64,000 nucleotides of DNA from contig OX359249.1 of the NCBI GenBank assembly GCA_947179485.1, positions 50,107,402 through 50,171,401 on the forward strand, written 5' to 3'. The notes beneath the pieces are model-generated. The model saw only the letters and a list, made by a program, of their open reading frames with translations. It made no database searches and was not told the origin of the DNA. This stretch comes from Allacma fusca. Taxonomy: Eukaryota > Arthropoda > Collembola > Symphypleona > Sminthuridae. How positions within the stretch are numbered: position 1 is the first letter of the stretch; each line of letters begins with the position of its first letter. Positions 10,928-24,011 of the stretch are shown piece by piece. The position numbers and the translations under genes are program-made.

Positions 10928-12530
10928 TATAATTGTGATGATTAGTGCTATACCTCTGTAATTACTAGGATAAGGGGTTTTTCCTTTTATGGAGCATAAA
11001 TAATTTGATTTAGTGACCAGGAATAAATGGTTATTCCCGAATTGAATACCCAGTTTAGAAAAATGAGTAACACTGGTCAACATTCAGCCGGTGTAACCTT
11101 CCAGAACTTATTTGGTGCGCCGTCAATTACCGCAGAGTTTTTATTTTATTGTACTCGAAAACGAAGTTACAGATTTAACAGGTCTGAAAGTTATGCGGAC
11201 GTTTTGAAAGTATATAAATTTCATACGTTTTGGGAGACAGATACAGTGATATCTGGGTGCAGTATGTACTTATTGTTGAGGAGTGGTGATTCGAGCTGCG
11301 TACCTTTTGTTTCAGATATTTACGAATGATTTTACTTTGTATTTTACAATCAAACCAAATCCATTGTCAAACATTGGCTTGTGTCTGGGCATTCTAGGAT
11401 TTATCTGCGCTGATTTTGACATTTGTCGCCTCTCTACTTCATCGTAATTGCTTTGCGCCTGTCTAATCAAGTTTTCTCAAAATTCACTGTTATTTAAAAT
11501 TGAACTCGCTGGCTAGGCTAATATCCGATGCTGAATGGATGAAAGAAAGTGTGTGGACCGAATTGATTGTTTATGATTTTCACTCAATTGTTCATTTACC
11601 CGACGATTGCTTAGCTTAATATAATTGAGGCAGCTCTTCCTGTTTTCCGCTTAAGAATTAGTTGTAGGGATTAAAATAGATAGTTATGAAAAATCATCAT
11701 TGCATTTTGCACATTGTAAAGCGAATAAGTGAACGGGACTGCATAGATTCGAATTTTGATTATATTGAAAATATTAATAAGATTGTTACAAAAAATAAGT
11801 TAAAGCGTTATTGCTAGCTCCTGTGCCGAGACAATTGTTTTTAACTTACTCTGGAAAAATAATTGGGCTAATATCTTGAAAACCGGTTCTAATGCAACGT
11901 TGCAGTTTTAGTAATTTGTGTGTACATACACTACGTAATTATTCCATTAATAGCACAAGCTTAAATATTTTTGTCACGGAAAATCATTATTCGACTCTAA
12001 CTGAAGATTGTATTGAATGCTTAAAGCAAACATTAGTTATGATACCAATGACTGATGTGAAATTTTTGTATGCATTCCTTATTCGAGTTTGCTTAATGAC
12101 ACTGTTCAAATAAAAATACCTTAAATAAAACATTAATCTGGCGTATCTATTAGTTAATAGTTATAACTCGCTCTGAGATGGAGTTTGCGCGCTAAACAGT
12201 ATTAACTACTATATCGCTGGTGGCGCGACGTAACCCAGGTGCAAGGGCACATATGCAGTTTGTCGAGCGGGCATACTCTTACATCCACCCAGCAGTTTTG
12301 ACGTGCACATAATATGCGTCGGCCCGAAGTTTTGTACTTATAGGGTAATTGGTCTGTGGTAACTAATTTTTCTTGAATGGGAACAGGAACAAATACGTAG
12401 CCTGTTACAGTACGCTCGGATTAGATGTAAACGACACGTTTATGACTCCTTTTACATGCATACGTGCACCAAATTCATTTTCCCCTGACATGGTTATTTT
12501 TTGCGCTGCTGCCTTTACTTAGGTTACGTT
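10928..12530. other. Gene-free stretch
   Basis: No gene or bounded repeat identified. A 100-codon open frame at 11027-11329 shows no motif, and its codon pattern and flanks give no support. Confidence 0.45.
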
Positions 12531-13230
12531 GTTTGTACTTTTGTTGTACTTTACTGTGGGTAGTCGGGTCACTCCAGTGATATTGCGGGTTGTCGGTTCA
12601 CTTGTGTGGTATTGTGGGTTGTCGGGTTGCTCGTGTGATATTGTTTTTTGTATTTCTGATGTGAAACTTTGGGTTGTCGGCTCACTCGTGTGTGATATTG
12701 TGGGTTGTCGGGTCACTCGTGTGATAGCATGATCTTGTCGGTTGTGGGGTCACTCGTGTGTGATCGTGTGGTATTGCTGGTTCACGGATCACTCGTGTGT
12801 GATATTGTGGGTTGTCGGGTCACTCGTTTGGGATAGTTTGTGATATTGTGGGTTGTCAGGTCACTCGTGTGTGATATTGTGGGTTGTTGACTCACTCGTG
12901 TGTGATAATGTGATATTGTGGGTTGTCGGGTCACTCGTGTGGGTTAGTTTGTGATATTGAGGGTTGTCGGGGCACTCGTCTGGGATAGTTTGTGATATTG
13001 AGGGTTGTCGGGGCACTCGTCTGGGATAGTTTGTGATATTGTGGGTTGTCGGGGCACTCGTGTGGGGTAGTTTGTGATATTTTGGGTTGTCGGGTCACTC
13101 GTGTGGGATATTGTGGGTTGTCGGGACATTCGTGTGGGATAGTGTGAAATTGTGGGTTATCGGGCCACTCGTGTGATATTGTGGATTGCCGGCTTACTTG
13201 TGTTTGATGTTGTGGTAATGTTATATTGTG
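12531..13230. repeat. Minisatellite with 31/41-bp units
   Basis: The core phrase GGGTTGTCGGGTCACTCGTG recurs about 17 times. The clearest units (12940-13100) are 41 bp and contain TAGTTTGTGATATTG; shorter units of about 31 bp lack the TAGTTT segment. It begins a few hundred bases beyond the 3' end of PNISR. Peptides readable through it are artefacts. Confidence 0.85.
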
Positions 13231-13448
13231 ATCTCGTGATATAAATTAACCGCTGCTTTCCTTTAGCAGTCCTGCTGTCAACATGATTGTAGATGAACTA
13301 TATGCACTTTGTCATCATTTAGTTTCCTAGTTTCTTCTATGAGTTCTAAATTCTAATGATCTTGCTACTAAATTCTTTTGTGTAATGACACCAGTTAACA
13401 AAGAACCAGCAGTAGAATACAATAGTACATATTAAATAATGTAAGCAT

Positions 13449-13454
13449 TTTATT
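13449..13454 (-). terminator. Poly(A) signal AATAAA for PNISR
   Basis: TTTATT on the plus strand reads AATAAA on the minus strand, about 130 bases downstream of the PNISR stop codon. Confidence 0.6.
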
Positions 13455-13586
13455 CATGAGTGAAATATGAAATGACTGTACACATGAAATTATAGTTATA
13501 GAGAAACAATAAACAGTATAACTAAGTTAGCGTTAATTCTTCAAGATTGGCAACAATTGCTTGATTACATTTGCTGACCTTATTTA

Positions 13587-16500
13587 TCAATCATACTTAG
13601 ATGTTTTATCTGAGGATTCGGATCGAGATCTGGATTTTTTCCTCTTTTTACTGTCCCTTGATTTGGAACCGTTGCCAGATTTCCGTTCATGGGACTTCGA
13701 TCTAGAATCGGACTTCTTATTATTTCTCTTACGATCCTTTGACCCACTACGTTTATGCTCCCACCCGTCACTGGAAACAGATCTAGACTTAGAAACCCTA
13801 CTTGATACATCTCGACTACGTGAGTGTGGCCTGGAACGTTTGGACACTCGTCGTTCACGAGATTTAGATCTTGATTTCTTACTACTTTTTCGTGAACGGG
13901 AAGTGGACCTGGATCTTTTCGACGATTTTCGCTCAGATGATGATGATCGTTTTGGATTGCGACGTTCACGTTCTCGGGACTTTGAACGTGAATGGGATTT
14001 ACACGTCTTTTTTTTCTCAGTCGACCTAGATCTTGACCGCTTATGCCTTCTTTTCTCTCGGGATTTGGACCTAGATTTTGATTTTTTAGACCTTTTTCTC
14101 TCACGAGACTTGGAACGAGATCGTTTTGATCGTTTTCCTTCCCGTGATTTTGATCTTGACCTAGACTTCTTAGATTTCTTCCGATCTCTAGAAGAACTTC
14201 TAGACCTCTTGAAACGTCTTTTCTCACGTGATTTCGATCTAGATTTTCTATTTCTTTTAACTCGGTCACAAGAAACAGATCTGGATCTGCTACGCTCATG
14301 AGAAGACGGAGAGTGCGACTTAACAATGTTTTTCGATACTTTCTCCTTCTTTAGTTCGATCGGAGCTTGAGCTGACCCTTCATCTACAGTACCTTCCCTT
14401 TCCTCGATACTATCTCCATTGGAAGGAGATGTTGATGAATCTGAAAAAAAAAGTTTCACTTTCCACATTATGATGCTGATTGTTAGTGTGTTTGCTAAAG
14501 AAGTAGCGGCGTTTTTTGACACATCAAGTTCCTCTAAAGTATCACGGGAATGGTGAACTTATTCAGTTCCATTATTCAAGCATACTTGGTGAATAAATAA
14601 ATTTTAAAACGTCGATAACACAGATTCTCATTAACACAATCAAAAAGAATAAAATATGAATGCTCAAATCTCAATTGCAACATCTTTGGTGAAGCAAAAG
14701 CAGGAGTTGAACAAAATCGCGGCATAAAATCTTGACGTTTTACCGTTGCATGAAACTGGTTACCTTTTTCCTGAACTTTACTACTGTCACCTGCCGTTCC
14801 ATCTGCTGAATTCTCTGTTTTGTGTCTATCGGGCGATTCTGGGCTTTTAGGCTCCGAACCAAGAAGCCGGAGATTTTGTACATACAGAAAAATTTGTTTC
14901 TTCCTTTCAATTTCATTCTACAAATGGTTTGGAGGAAACATAATTAATTATTATATTTACAAATAGTAACTGTGTCAATAGCACGAATTTAGCAAAGCGC
15001 TCAAAAGTACAAACCGAAATTTCTTCTTCAGTGTCACCACCAGTGTCATCGCTTCCTGAATCTAAGGCAGAATCATCCTCTGAATCCGAACCATCGTAGC
15101 TTGTCAAGCCTACACACGAGAATATAATATTAAACGTGAAACAGATGTTTATTAATACAGAAGCCAGGTCCAGAGACTGAAGGTGGAAAACGTCATTTTG
15201 CACCAAATAAGAATTCTAGGAGTTCGGAAAAGGAAAGGCAAATGGAACACCTACTATGAAAATATAGATACACAAAATGCAATTAGAAACTCACCGAATC
15301 CTCCAAGCTCACTTTTCAATGAAGCAACTGCTTTGATTTTCTTCACTTGAGACGCTTCAATATTTAATTTAATTTTGAATTTAAAAATAGCAGACAAACA
15401 TACTGATTTGCATAAATTGTTACTCTTATTCAAACTTCATGTAAATACATAGTCAAACGAAAAGTATGAAAATTATCTACGTCCAATATTTTATGATTCA
15501 CAACTCGATTCGTCAAAATATTTAATATGGTAATACATTTACAATATACGGATAATCTTATTAATAAATAACCTTTCCGCTTGTACTTATCCAGCATTGC
15601 GTTAGCCAATGTCGCCATCACCTCATTAGTGCCATCTAATAAAATTGCAGTCAGCTGCCTCCGTACACACAACATCTGCAAATGCACAAATCAAATTCAA
15701 AATGCGCAGGAATTTGTTGGCACAGACATGCCTTTTGATTCTGATTAGTGAAACCTATCACATTAATAATTTAATTCATTGTAAGCTAGTAACCAGCTGG
15801 TCAAAGTGTTCTTCCTTGTTAAGTTCAGTAAGAAATAGCCGCAATTTATCTTTCAGCGTTTCAGACGGAGTGGCAACCTTGTGAACTTTTTCATCGTCAA
15901 TTTTATCATCAACTAGTAAGTCATTCCTTGTTGGGGGGACTGTCCATTTGCTAGCTGTATGGTTCTCCAGTGACTCCTTTTCCAGCCTAGACTTTTGTGC
16001 TTCCAAAATTTGCGCTTTTAATGCATCCTGCTCTTCCTTCTCCTGCTTCTTTCTTTTTTCACGCTCGACCTTTTCTAAACCCTCACGTATCCAGGCTGGC
16101 AACGATTTGCGCCGAATAGCATCTGCGGAAATTAAGTGTAGTACAGATCCTATAGTACACGTAATCATTTCTCAGAGCAGAGCATGACAATGCCGGAAGC
16201 TAGACTTTTACATTTCGAAGCAACTTAAAACTAAGTTCGCATAACATTTTATCTCGAGCTTATGGTCTGTAATAATTCAAAATGCACAATTTGTACAGCA
16301 GTGCAACTGAAAATCGAAGGCATACGCTAACAAACCTAGTTCCTGAGTAGTTCGGGTCACGTCATGCTGCTGCTGATGGCTGTTGTACTCACGCTTGGGG
16401 TGATGTAACTTCTTTCCGCCACCTGACATATGTGGTCCATTCCAATATTCCCCGTACTCATCAGTTTGATGGTGATGATGTGGAGGAGGTTGCTGCTCAT

Positions 16501-18003
16501 GATGGCCGTATGATCCGTGCTAGGAATTTCGAATAATTCAGATTAAACATCACTGTGCATAAATCATCGATTAACAACATAAAAATAGTGTTGTAGCTAC
16601 CTGAAAACTGAAATCTGTTGGCGGAAATGAATCCGTGGGGGCTGACCACTCTTCCTTTAGAGGAACTTCTGCAACTATATGCTGTTGCTCTTGAATTGCG
16701 GTTGTCCATGGGTCAACTTAAAATCAAATCATTTCACCAAATGATTTAAGAATATTGATCAAAATAAATTACTTAACTCAAACTCAATACCAATGGGTCA
16801 AAAATGGAAGCTAACCTGGTTGAGGAACTGCATTATTGTCAATACGAAAGCCCGCATTTGGTGTTGGTATAGTTGAGAACTGGGGTGCATTCAGAAAAAG
16901 CTGATGACCCGGATCTGGAAATTGCGCTACCTGATGGTGATGCTGCTGAGTATCTTTCATCTGAATCCATTGTTGAGCTAAAGCTGCCCAATCGACTGCG
17001 TAATTATAAAATTAAGTACGTCTAATTAGAACAAATATGAAGCACATTTGGTTTCTGCATGTAATGATACAACATTGACACACCTGGAATCTATTACCCA
17101 TTAAAATTCATAACTGAGCAATTTTTAGCTAGCTTCATAATATTAACTGAATGTTTCCGTTGTCATATTCTAAAGGTCTATTCATTTCGTTCATCACAAT
17201 TCTACTGTGTAATAAAATTACCTCACCCAACCTCGTAAATATTATACAGCACTGCTCTTCGTTGTTACACGTTTCTGGTGGACCTGGAACTTCAAAGGGT
17301 AATATTGGTATACTGCCCTTTTGTCATGAGCGTGTCAATTGTAAACTATTATACGAATTTTCTCTATTATAAATTATCGCTTCTATTATACGAACTCTTA
17401 AACCTGCTTTCGTGCTCGCTCCAGGGCGATTTCGTACTTCAACTTACATAACAAATGCAACTAAGCGCTACTTTATAAAATTTGCAGTAATGCTCCAACA
17501 CTGCATTCCAAAAGTTGGTGACACTGTCGAATTTAAAATTATGAATCCTGAATCGTGTACACACACCGAGGGTTGATTTTAGTTGGAATGGTTACGTAAG
17601 CAATAATCCACGAATATCTCATCAAAATCAAGCCCGTTGTCTTGACACTATTTCACTATTCGTAGAAAAATTCAAGACACGTGACCTATTCGAATTTAGT
17701 AAAAGATACATAAACAATGCTTAACCTCATCTTCACTTAATGGAAGCAAATTAAGTATTACATCTTAACTAATGACATTTGACCTCTCGACAACTGGAAA
17801 TTACCCGGTCATTTCCAAAATGTTCAAATCTACACAAGTACAAATAATATAGTAATAGCAATAGAAAAATCAGGCTGGGTTCCAGAACCATTATACTCAC
17901 CTTGGTCAGCGGGTAAATGAGCATAGCTACTTGCATTGAAGGACCATTGATTATGACTCCACTGGCTGTTATTACCTGAACCTCCAGTTCCACCACTCCA
18001 CAT
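13587..18003 (-). CDS. PNISR: PNISR, arginine/serine-rich nuclear protein (10 coding exons)
   Basis: Exons run 18003-17901, 16995-16816, 16716-16601, 16519-16336, 16122-15794, 15675-15573, 15354-15295, 15109-15015, 14917-14764 and 14440-13587. All phases agree and give 725 aa (human PNISR is about 805). Family hallmarks in order: an N-terminal MW start; DWAALAQQWIQ (residues 36-46); SLPAWIREGLEKVEREKRKK (from about 201) leading a charged coiled coil; an ILLDGTNE segment (about 315); ASLKSELGGFGLTSYDGSDS (about 347) with an acidic stretch; and a long RS domain from about 482 to the C-terminus, rich in SRSRSKSRE-type repeats. Histidine/glutamine-rich runs occupy residues 55-60 and 134-190. PNISR is a speckle-associated nuclear protein thought to act in pre-mRNA processing. 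All introns are GT-AG; the donor after 15794 (GTTACT) is weak. A 5' non-coding exon may lie upstream of 18003. Confidence 0.93.
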
Positions 18004-18774
18004 ATTTACTTTACTGGAACAGTGAATGGAAAAGCTGCTGTAGTAGTATTTTTAACGGTAACCCTTTTAAGTCACTTCCGACAAATGTGAAAAAGTGAAA
18101 TCTGTAAACAACAATTTAAACTATTGCTTAAAACGTTAGAAGTGAATACATGCCCAGTAGATACACAATGGTTTCTACCGCTGTACGCAATGCTGTAAGT
18201 GACACCTTGTTTGTCACATCCTTTGCAGAAACTGATGTTATTTGAGTCTGACACTTTCAAAATAGATAAAACTGAAAACAGGAATTAAAATTCTGAAATT
18301 GTTTGTTGCATTTCAATAATCGTGGTCACGGTCACCGCTCTCTGCTGGACTCACTACTTACTCTATCGTTTTACATTTCCTTTTAGTGTTCCAAGTTCCA
18401 GGTCTCACTATAGGCATTAGAATTGCCGTTATTGTTTAGCCTATATGTAGTTCATTGTAGCACGGTCCGGCCCGGTTCACTTACTAGGACTATACTAGGA
18501 TTAGGATGCCTCTTCTGAGAGTCTGTGAGTGAGACCTCTTCAACACAAGGTTAAACAGTCTTCGACTTGCGGAAGGAAAAACACAGAAAACTGAACTCAA
18601 CTTAACACTGGGACTCACGGGACTGGCACACAGCTCTATTTTTAAAAGCATCGCTCAGCTATTATTTAAGGCTGTCGCGTAGGGCGGTGTCCGCTACGGA
18701 CATTTCTCCCTTGATTGTATGTTCAGCTCATTTCAAAAATATACCTTACAATTTTTTTCAAAAAATGAAAAATT
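18004..18774. promoter_or_regulatory. Probable 5' flank and promoter region of PNISR
   Basis: Sequence immediately upstream of the PNISR start. It lacks other coding signal and has a somewhat G+C-richer part at 18450-18620. The phrase TCGCGTAGGGCGGTGTC near 18676 recurs, slightly changed, near 51228, so part of this stretch is repeat-derived. No specific promoter motif could be assigned. Confidence 0.35.
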
Positions 18775-19140
18775 TTGGAAATTTTTGAAAAAATAGTACT
18801 GACTGGCATGTATAAACAAAAATCATTGAAAACGGTGGAACAGTTCGGGAAAAAACAAAGACTTCATTCGGTTTTATTTTTTACCTACGAACACGCGGAT
18901 CGTTTCAACCAATCACCAACTTATCCGAGGAAGTGGCCTAAAGAATGGTTAAAAAAATTCAACAAAATCGGTCGCGTAGTTTCGGAGGAAAAGTTCGGGA
19001 CGTACAGATTTTATTGGTTTTTATTTTTCTATGCACGAACACGCCTACCGATTTTAAAAAATAACCAAAATCATCCGACAGTAAACAATGTTAACTAAAA
19101 TGTTGAACGAAATCAGCTAAGTAGTTTCGGAGGAAACGAT
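18775..19140. repeat. Two diverged copies of a dispersed repeat unit
   Basis: Two neighbouring blocks share AAATCGGTCGCGTAGTTTCG / AAATCAGCTAAGTAGTTTCG followed by GAGGAAA, and both include TTTTATTKGTTTTTATTTTT-like and ACGAACACGC phrases. This looks like a tandem pair from an interspersed family. An open frame of 107 codons across the first copy has no recognisable motif. Confidence 0.55.
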
Positions 19141-19735
19141 TCAGTCCCCCGACATGGACTACACTATTTCATAAGGGGGTTGACGACACCATCAAAATTG
19201 TCGAGCAAGATCTTCCGATGTAAACTCCAGAACTGAATGAAACTTGGTGGGTTTGTAGGTATTAGTAATAGTGTTGACATGCACCTCAAGCTTCATCCCA
19301 CCGCCCCTCGGTTTGGGCACCAGGACATCTGAAAGGTTTCAGATTTTGAAAATTTTCACAAGATGGTCCTTACTTACTTTAATCTTCACATGTTAATTGT
19401 CATAAGAAAAACAAATGTTCAACAAACTTGAACCAAAATCAAACTAATGTTCAGGCATAGCACATAATTAGTTGCACAATTTGTGCACGGAGTGGAGATT
19501 TTAGTAAATGTTATACTTTAGTTTAAAGAATAAGACATGATTCATAAAAACCGACCTTGTTCCAATCCAACAATTATTATGATAATTTTTATGCTACTGG
19601 GAAGGACTGAACAGGGTGACTATAATTAATTGCCACCCCCTAGCCAACATGAGAGAGTTACTCATAAGAATATTTGAATTCTCCAGTTTCAAATGATTTT
19701 CCAGATTGTCTACAATAGTTTACTTCATTGACCTG

Positions 19736-20883
19736 CAGGGTGGCTTGATTTAAATCACGTTGATTTAAATCGTGATTTAAATCAAGATTTAAATCACTTG
19801 ATTTTTTTCAAATAAATCACTGATTTAAATCAATATTGACTATTCGACTTTTGCGGTTAGGTAAAATGTAATTGTACGCCTCGAAACGTTGTAAAACGTG
19901 CATTTTTGTGTTTTTACGAATTTTGGTCATGAGACCATTTTGGATTTTGATAATTTTCAGGATAATTTGCGTACGCAACCATATTGATTATCTGTCATGC
20001 TGTCACAGTGCCATAAAATTTAGATGTGAGTGAGTTTTAAAATATTGTATATTAATAGAGCCTCTGCTGGGGTTATGTCTCAAAAGATTCCGTCTCGTTT
20101 CAAAATCCAGGGACAAAAATAAGTATCCCGATCTCGTCCCGAAATAACACGGGACAATATTTATGTCCCAAAATTGTCTCGTCCCTAACAGAAACTCAGT
20201 ATCTACAAAAGCGTCCCAACATCCAATCTTTCTAAAAGAGTACCATTTCAAGTGACAAGATTTGACTATGAATTTTGCATTTTTTAAACGTTATACTCTA
20301 TACTTTATAAATTTTATACATAATTTAAATGTTGTACGGAGAGATATTCACATTTTAAATGGAATATTCCCAATTTACAAATAATTTTTCTGCCCAACAT
20401 ACTCTACCATCCCTTCCCGAAACACAACTGAGATGCACATTTTATGAAATGTGTATATAGTGTATATATCAATAAAAATCCAAATGAGAGCTGGTATTTG
20501 TACTATACAGCGTTTGGCTTCAAATACAAAACTGAATTCGAAATTGGTACAATTTACAAACAATTCTGTTGATATTTGGAATTGGCCTTTAACCAGCTTT
20601 TTATTTCATTAGGTAGTTAACTTGCTTTTGTAATTTTCTCTCAATATATTTTCTGAATTGTTCAAGTATCATTAGGTGTGCAACAGTGTACAATATTATT
20701 AGGAAAATTAAAATCCAAAAATTTGTACGGTAATTCTATTGTACAATAAAATTTTGAATTTAAATCAGAAAAGATTGATTTAAATCAAAAAAATCCGATT
20801 TAAATCAAAAAAATCCGATTTAAATCAAATAAATCCGATTATTTTGATTTTTTTCAAAAAAATCAAAAAAATCAGCAACCCTG
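19736..20883. mobile_element. hAT-like MITE with GATTTAAATC ends and perfect 8-bp TSD
   Basis: Termini are CAGGGTGGCTTGATTT (left) and the inverse of CAGGGTTGCTGATTTTTTTG (right). The perfect target duplication TTGACCTG is at 19728-19735 and 20884-20891. Both ends contain reiterated TTGATTTAAATC motifs, some palindromic. Length 1148 bp, no transposase. A GGGAC-family fragment (20056-20199) is nested inside. Confidence 0.9.
20056..20199. mobile_element. Short, decayed GGGAC-family MITE nested in 19736-20883
   Basis: Termini TAGAGCCTCTGCTGGGG and the inverse of CTGAGTTTCTGTTAGGGAC resemble the ends of the 2421-3276 element. The interior carries GGGACAA/TTGTCCC and CGTCCC motifs. The target duplication is not readable. 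Confidence 0.6.
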
Positions 20884-20891
20884 TTGACCTG

Positions 20892-23264
20892 TATCAATAT
20901 ATCAGGCCAGTGTTCAGAAGAGTGAACCAAATCGGTTCTTCTCAGAATGTAAATTTCTTCATTTCCTTTATTTTCATGATATGGTTTGAAGCGTATTTGT
21001 ATGCAAATTTCATGGACGCTCTAAAGAACTATTTGGCATTTCTGTGTTGAAAATTGTAGGCATGATGGGAAAATGCAGGTTGCAAGATTATTTGCTAGAG
21101 TAGATGAAGTAAAGAAATTGGGATTGAAATAAAAATAATAAACACAAATATTTTAGAGTACTGGGTTTGTAGCAGATGTCATTAATTTAATCTAATGTAT
21201 CATTAAACCTCGTAGAAGGATCACAAAAATCATAAAGAATGAAGGAGGTATGGAAAACTGTAAGGCCCTCGGGTATACAGATATCGGAGTATGCATTATA
21301 TTATAGTATTACTGCAGTACCTACAATCCCACTTAGTTCATTTCTGGAAATGGTTTATAGAATATTACATTTCCTAATTTGTAGCCAAATGTTTTCAGAT
21401 TTTCTACAAGTTTCATTATCAATGTTTGGGGTAATACTTACTCACAAAAGTTATGCAAAATCAAGATTTTTCTACATATTAAAATTATCGTTTTTTCATT
21501 TTCACAAAAATGTTTCCAGAATATATTTTAGTTCTCGTTTGCAGGAAATTTTATGGGATTATTACGGAGCAATCACTTTGGTTCCTATGTTGAGAACAGT
21601 GAGAGAGCAAGGCCGAGAAACTTCAGATTGGCTAACGTGGAAACGTGCGGAGGAGGCGAAATTTATGATTTTATGACATTTTTTTCATGGACGGTCTAAC
21701 GTTCATTAAAATATTTCATAACGCTTTTTGTATAGCAAATTTCATGGGGCAAAATATTATTGTGAGGCTTGAAGTTTCAAACAAAGAGTAAATACATTTT
21801 TACAGCAACTCTTTAAAACGATTCATAAACTTTGCTTTACATATATAGGTTTTGTGACCGCAATTGTTGCCTTAGGAAGATGATTTTAAGCTCAACTGAA
21901 TTCCCATAAAATGTTTAAATCAACTAAAATATTTTTATACACTTCAGGTCCATGAAAAATGAAAAAACCATAAATTCCTCCTTTTCTGTGACTTCATTGC
22001 TTATACAACACTCTTGAAACATAATTATTTTTCTAACGTTGCTCTCTAATTCCAAGGGTCGTTGCCACAATTCGCATCGTGGGGTATGCAGTATAGCTCC
22101 CTAGAAATCCCAGGGTTCTTTTACAAATTCGCTTCAAAAGACATTTTATCACAAATGTTTACTCGAACCAAAAATTTGTAATATTGAAAATCCCAACGAA
22201 TTGCGACTTAGCTTCACGTTTTTGTCCTTTGTGATCGAAATAACTTCATGAAATACATTTTTTAAATTTAAAAAATAATTTGTTTGAAAATGGGAGAATA
22301 ACATATCTGCTTGGAGTATAGAATATGATACACCCTGTACATTATTATCTCCTTAAAATCTCCAGAGTAACGTTCTTTGAATAATTTCCTTTAATCTAAT
22401 TTAATATATGACATTTGGTTCAAACAGAATAGCGAGTTTCTATTCCTGACTGCTTGTTAAAATACTCGTACGGTGAATGAAAAAAATCATTCTGTTAACT
22501 TAACACACGTTACAAAATCAGTTAAATTGTTGAAATGCAGACCATTTTAATGTGTGCTCAACGTATGGGCACTATCGTGGTCTTAATGCAGTGATATGAA
22601 TGAGGAACTGACTGAGGTCTTTGCTAAGGACTTAGCAGGACTGAGACTGATAGTGACTGATACATGCAAACTGGAAGTCTTCGGACTGAAAGAATGCGAT
22701 TTGTGGCTCATAGAGGACTAGGACTGATCAAACTAAAGACTGCATAACCATGAGACCAGTTCTTCTCACATAGAGTAATGTGTGAAGCATGGGTAATGGA
22801 GTAATGTAACAGATAACAGAATATATGTTCAATTCATACGCATATGAACTCTATGGCTAGTACTACCAGGGAGTATTTAACATTTAATGAGGTAATTAGC
22901 GCTAACAATCACTAGAACTGCTCAGCCAGCTACTGCTGGCTTCGAAAGGTTTCATAGTTATTTGGTTCAGTCGGATAGCATATTCCTTAGAAATAGCTGA
23001 CTGAGCAGTGGTAGTAGATATGTATAAACATTAACGTACGATGCAGAGAAAGGGCTAATGGAAAAATCAGCTAGTTTTAAAATAATCTAGTCAAAATGAT
23101 GCTGATAATGAGATGAATAATCAGGCATCAGTTTCGCCAGTGGAAAATATATACACGCCAATTGTAAATACGTGCATATTACATGCCGCAAATAAGCCGG
23201 TTAGCTAGCCTTTGCGGTAATTTTTAATTGCAATCGCAAACCAGTAGCTTTTACCCCTCAAGAG
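20892..23264. other. Gene-free stretch with one orphan open frame
   Basis: The only notable feature is an open frame of 145 codons at 21239-21676 (see findings); no domain recognised. At 22560-22780 there are several AGGACTGA/CTGA-rich phrases of repeat character without clear ends. Confidence 0.4.
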
Positions 23265-23272
23265 GGACAGCG

Positions 23273-23660
23273 CATGGGTCGGATTTTTGCAAATCTCCCT
23301 GGAAGATCATGTCTAAATATCCCTGCTGAATCTTTAGTCCCTGCAAGGAGTCCTCAACAATTTCAAAAATATATGTTCAAAAAAAGGTCAACGATTTTCA
23401 ATATCCCTGTTGGAAAATATTATTTACCTAAAAGCCGTCAAATCCCTGCCAAATAAGGTCAACCAATCAAAAAATACCTGTTTGTATAACAAATTTCCCT
23501 CAAACACGTCAACAAGTTAAAAAATCCCAGCCAAAAAAAGTTGACAAATTAAAAAGCACTTGTTCGCAAAAATTAATCCCTTTACTTTGATATTTCCCTG
23601 CTAAACATACTTTTTCCCTTGGAAGAATCTTCCCGTCTTCCCACAAAAATCTGACCCCTG
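23273..23660 (+). mobile_element. hAT-like MITE, GTCGGATTTTTG family, copy 2
   Basis: Same family and orientation as 2011-2378, with the shared phrases AAATCTCCCTGGAAGAT near the left and TCTTCCCGTCTTCCCACAAA near the right. TIRs CATGGGTCGGATTTTTG and the inverse of CAGGGGTCAGATTTTTGTGG. Flanks GGACAGCG (23265-23272) and GGAGAGCG (23661-23668) match 7 of 8, supporting an 8-bp duplication. Confidence 0.8.
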
Positions 23661-24011
23661 GGAGAGCGAAGATTTAATGTTTATCACCGTAAAATTATTT
23701 TAACAGATAGCGGATGAAGCCACCGCCTGTGTCGATGGGTAACCCCCATTTTCCAAAAATAACACCGACGCAGTCTAGTGGCTTGATCGCCAGTATTAAA
23801 ATTCTATTGTCGGAATAAGTTTTCTTTTTAATCAAATATTTCTTAAATGACCTTTGCTTCTGAAATACAATTTTGTAAGGTTATAATCTAACATTACAGA
23901 ACATCAGCAAAACCTTTTTAATTACAACAAATTACAAAACTTTAAAAACAATAACTTGCGCATGCATATATGTACCTTCTCCTTTGCCCATTATTTCACC
24001 TTGTTTGGCAG

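Noticed and set aside
13561-14301. Long plus-strand open frame of 246 codons rich in Leu-Asp
   Set aside because: It is antisense to the RS domain of PNISR; repeated Arg-Ser codons on one strand give stop-free Asp/Leu-rich frames on the other.
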